Of a stretch of DNA of 14,618 nt, positions 13,960-14,618 are shown one piece after another; within the stretch, counting starts at the first letter, position 1, and every line of letters starts with the position of its first letter. The notes below the pieces were generated by a model. The model did not search any database, was not told the DNA's origin, and worked only from the letters and a program-made list of their open reading frames with translations. The translations under genes were made by a program, and so were the position numbers. The stretch spans positions 17,386 through 32,003 of the forward strand of contig DNLN01000079.1 in NCBI GenBank assembly GCA_003488465.1. The letters are read 5' to 3'. This stretch comes from Sutterella sp. Lineage in GTDB: Bacteria; Pseudomonadota; Gammaproteobacteria; Burkholderiales; Burkholderiaceae_F.

Positions 13960-14618
13960 GTGTTTGAACGAGTCAAGAAAGCGGTCACCCGCCTGTTCAA
14001 GGGGCCGGAAACCCAACTGAAGAAGGTGCCGACGGTCATTTCCAAGAGCCGGCACGGCATCGATCCGCGTCTGGTGAGCTTTGCCGCGAGAAGAACCTGC
14101 GAGCTGCTGCAGCAGCGCGGCTACAAGGCGTACATCGTGGGAGGCGCCGTCCGGGATCTGATGCTCGGCGTGCAGCCCAAGGATTTTGACGTGGCCACGA
14201 ACGCCACGCCCGAACAGGTCAAGCGCTGCCAGAGGCGAGCCTACATCATCGGCAGGCGATTCCGGCTCGTACACGTGGTGTTCGGCCAGGAGATCATTGA
14301 GTGCTCGACGTTCCGCGCGCTTGACGCCGACGGGGTCCGCAAGGATGCCGACGGCCGCGTGATCAGCGACAACGTTTTCGGCGAGATGTGGGAGGATGCG
14401 GCGCGCCGCGACTTCACGATCAACGCCCTTTACTACGATCCCACGAGCGAAGAGATCTACGACTATCACAACGGATTCGAGGACATTTCCGCCAGGTGCC
14501 TGCGGATGATCGGCGATCCGATGGAGCGCTACCGCGAGGATCCGGTCCGCATGATGCGCGCCGTGCGCATTTCGGCAAAGCTTGGCTTCAAGATGGAGCG
14601 GGCGACCGAAAAGGCGAT
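13960..14618 (+). CDS. pcnB: Poly(A) polymerase I, 5' part (cut by the window end)
   Basis: The first 219 codons of a class II nucleotidyltransferase that adds 3' poly(A) tails to RNA and promotes its decay. Similarity to E. coli PcnB is strong and continuous: GGAVRD at 61-66, KDFDVATNATPEQV with the metal-binding D75 and D77, GRRFRLVHVVFG, ECSTFR, EDAARRDFTINALYYD with D151 as the likely third carboxylate, and RYREDPVRMMRAVR. The fuller PcnB-type head before GGAVRD and the GRRFRLVHVVFG stretch favour PcnB over a CCA-adding enzyme. The start is GTG at 13960, 11 bases after TAGGAG (13943-13948); no ATG fits. No stop occurs before 14618, so the frame is open to the window end. Probably in one operon with hda and the HAD gene. 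Confidence 0.93.
   Translation, partial: MFERVKKAVTRLFKGPETQLKKVPTVISKSRHGIDPRLVSFAARRTCELLQQRGYKAYIVGGAVRDLMLGVQPKDFDVATNATPEQVKRCQRRAYIIGRRFRLVHVVFGQEIIECSTFRALDADGVRKDADGRVISDNVFGEMWEDAARRDFTINALYYDPTSEEIYDYHNGFEDISARCLRMIGDPMERYREDPVRMMRAVRISAKLGFKMERATEKA

Overview
The window looks like chromosomal DNA of a betaproteobacterium in the order Burkholderiales, most likely a Sutterella/Parasutterella-type gut organism. Three things point that way. The housekeeping genes mutL-miaA, purM, hda, a HAD-IB phosphatase gene and pcnB occur as a recognisable betaproteobacterial neighbourhood. MutL has the C-terminal endonuclease motif expected where there is no MutH. LysR regulators, Gram-negative porins and a C4-dicarboxylate carrier sit close together. 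The genus is an inference from memory of such genomes, not from a search.

Layout. 1-1165: the tail of an unidentified unit ending in an intrinsic terminator, then a LysR-type regulator (+). 1164-1906: a DedA membrane protein (-). 2009-4858: mutL and miaA (+), divergent from dedA and probably one transcript. 4984-5910: an AraC-family regulator (+). 6010-9663: a minus-strand run read LysR regulator, then porin, then DcuC-type carrier. 9827-11314: an argininosuccinate-lyase-like enzyme (+), divergent from that LysR gene. 11402-12430: purM (-), convergent with the lyase and sharing a two-way terminator. 12573-14618: hda, a HAD-IB phosphatase and the 5' part of pcnB (+), closely spaced or overlapping.

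How the genes may work together. The housekeeping parts cover mismatch repair, tRNA i6A37 modification, purine synthesis, control of DnaA and RNA polyadenylation. Between miaA and purM lies an accessory block of about 6.5 kb. In it a LysR regulator, a porin, a DcuC-type carrier and a divergently read lyase form a plausible catabolic module: substrate entry across the outer membrane, cleavage that probably releases fumarate, and C4-dicarboxylate exchange. The lyase is the most unusual protein here. It keeps the superfamily scaffold and the MPQKRNP loop, but residues that are strongly conserved in argininosuccinate lyase are replaced (TH to TN, SRND to SSQD, GSS to AST), so it probably acts on a different, unidentified substrate.

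No tRNA, rRNA, CRISPR array, transposase or phage gene was seen. All intergenic stretches are shorter than 300 bases.
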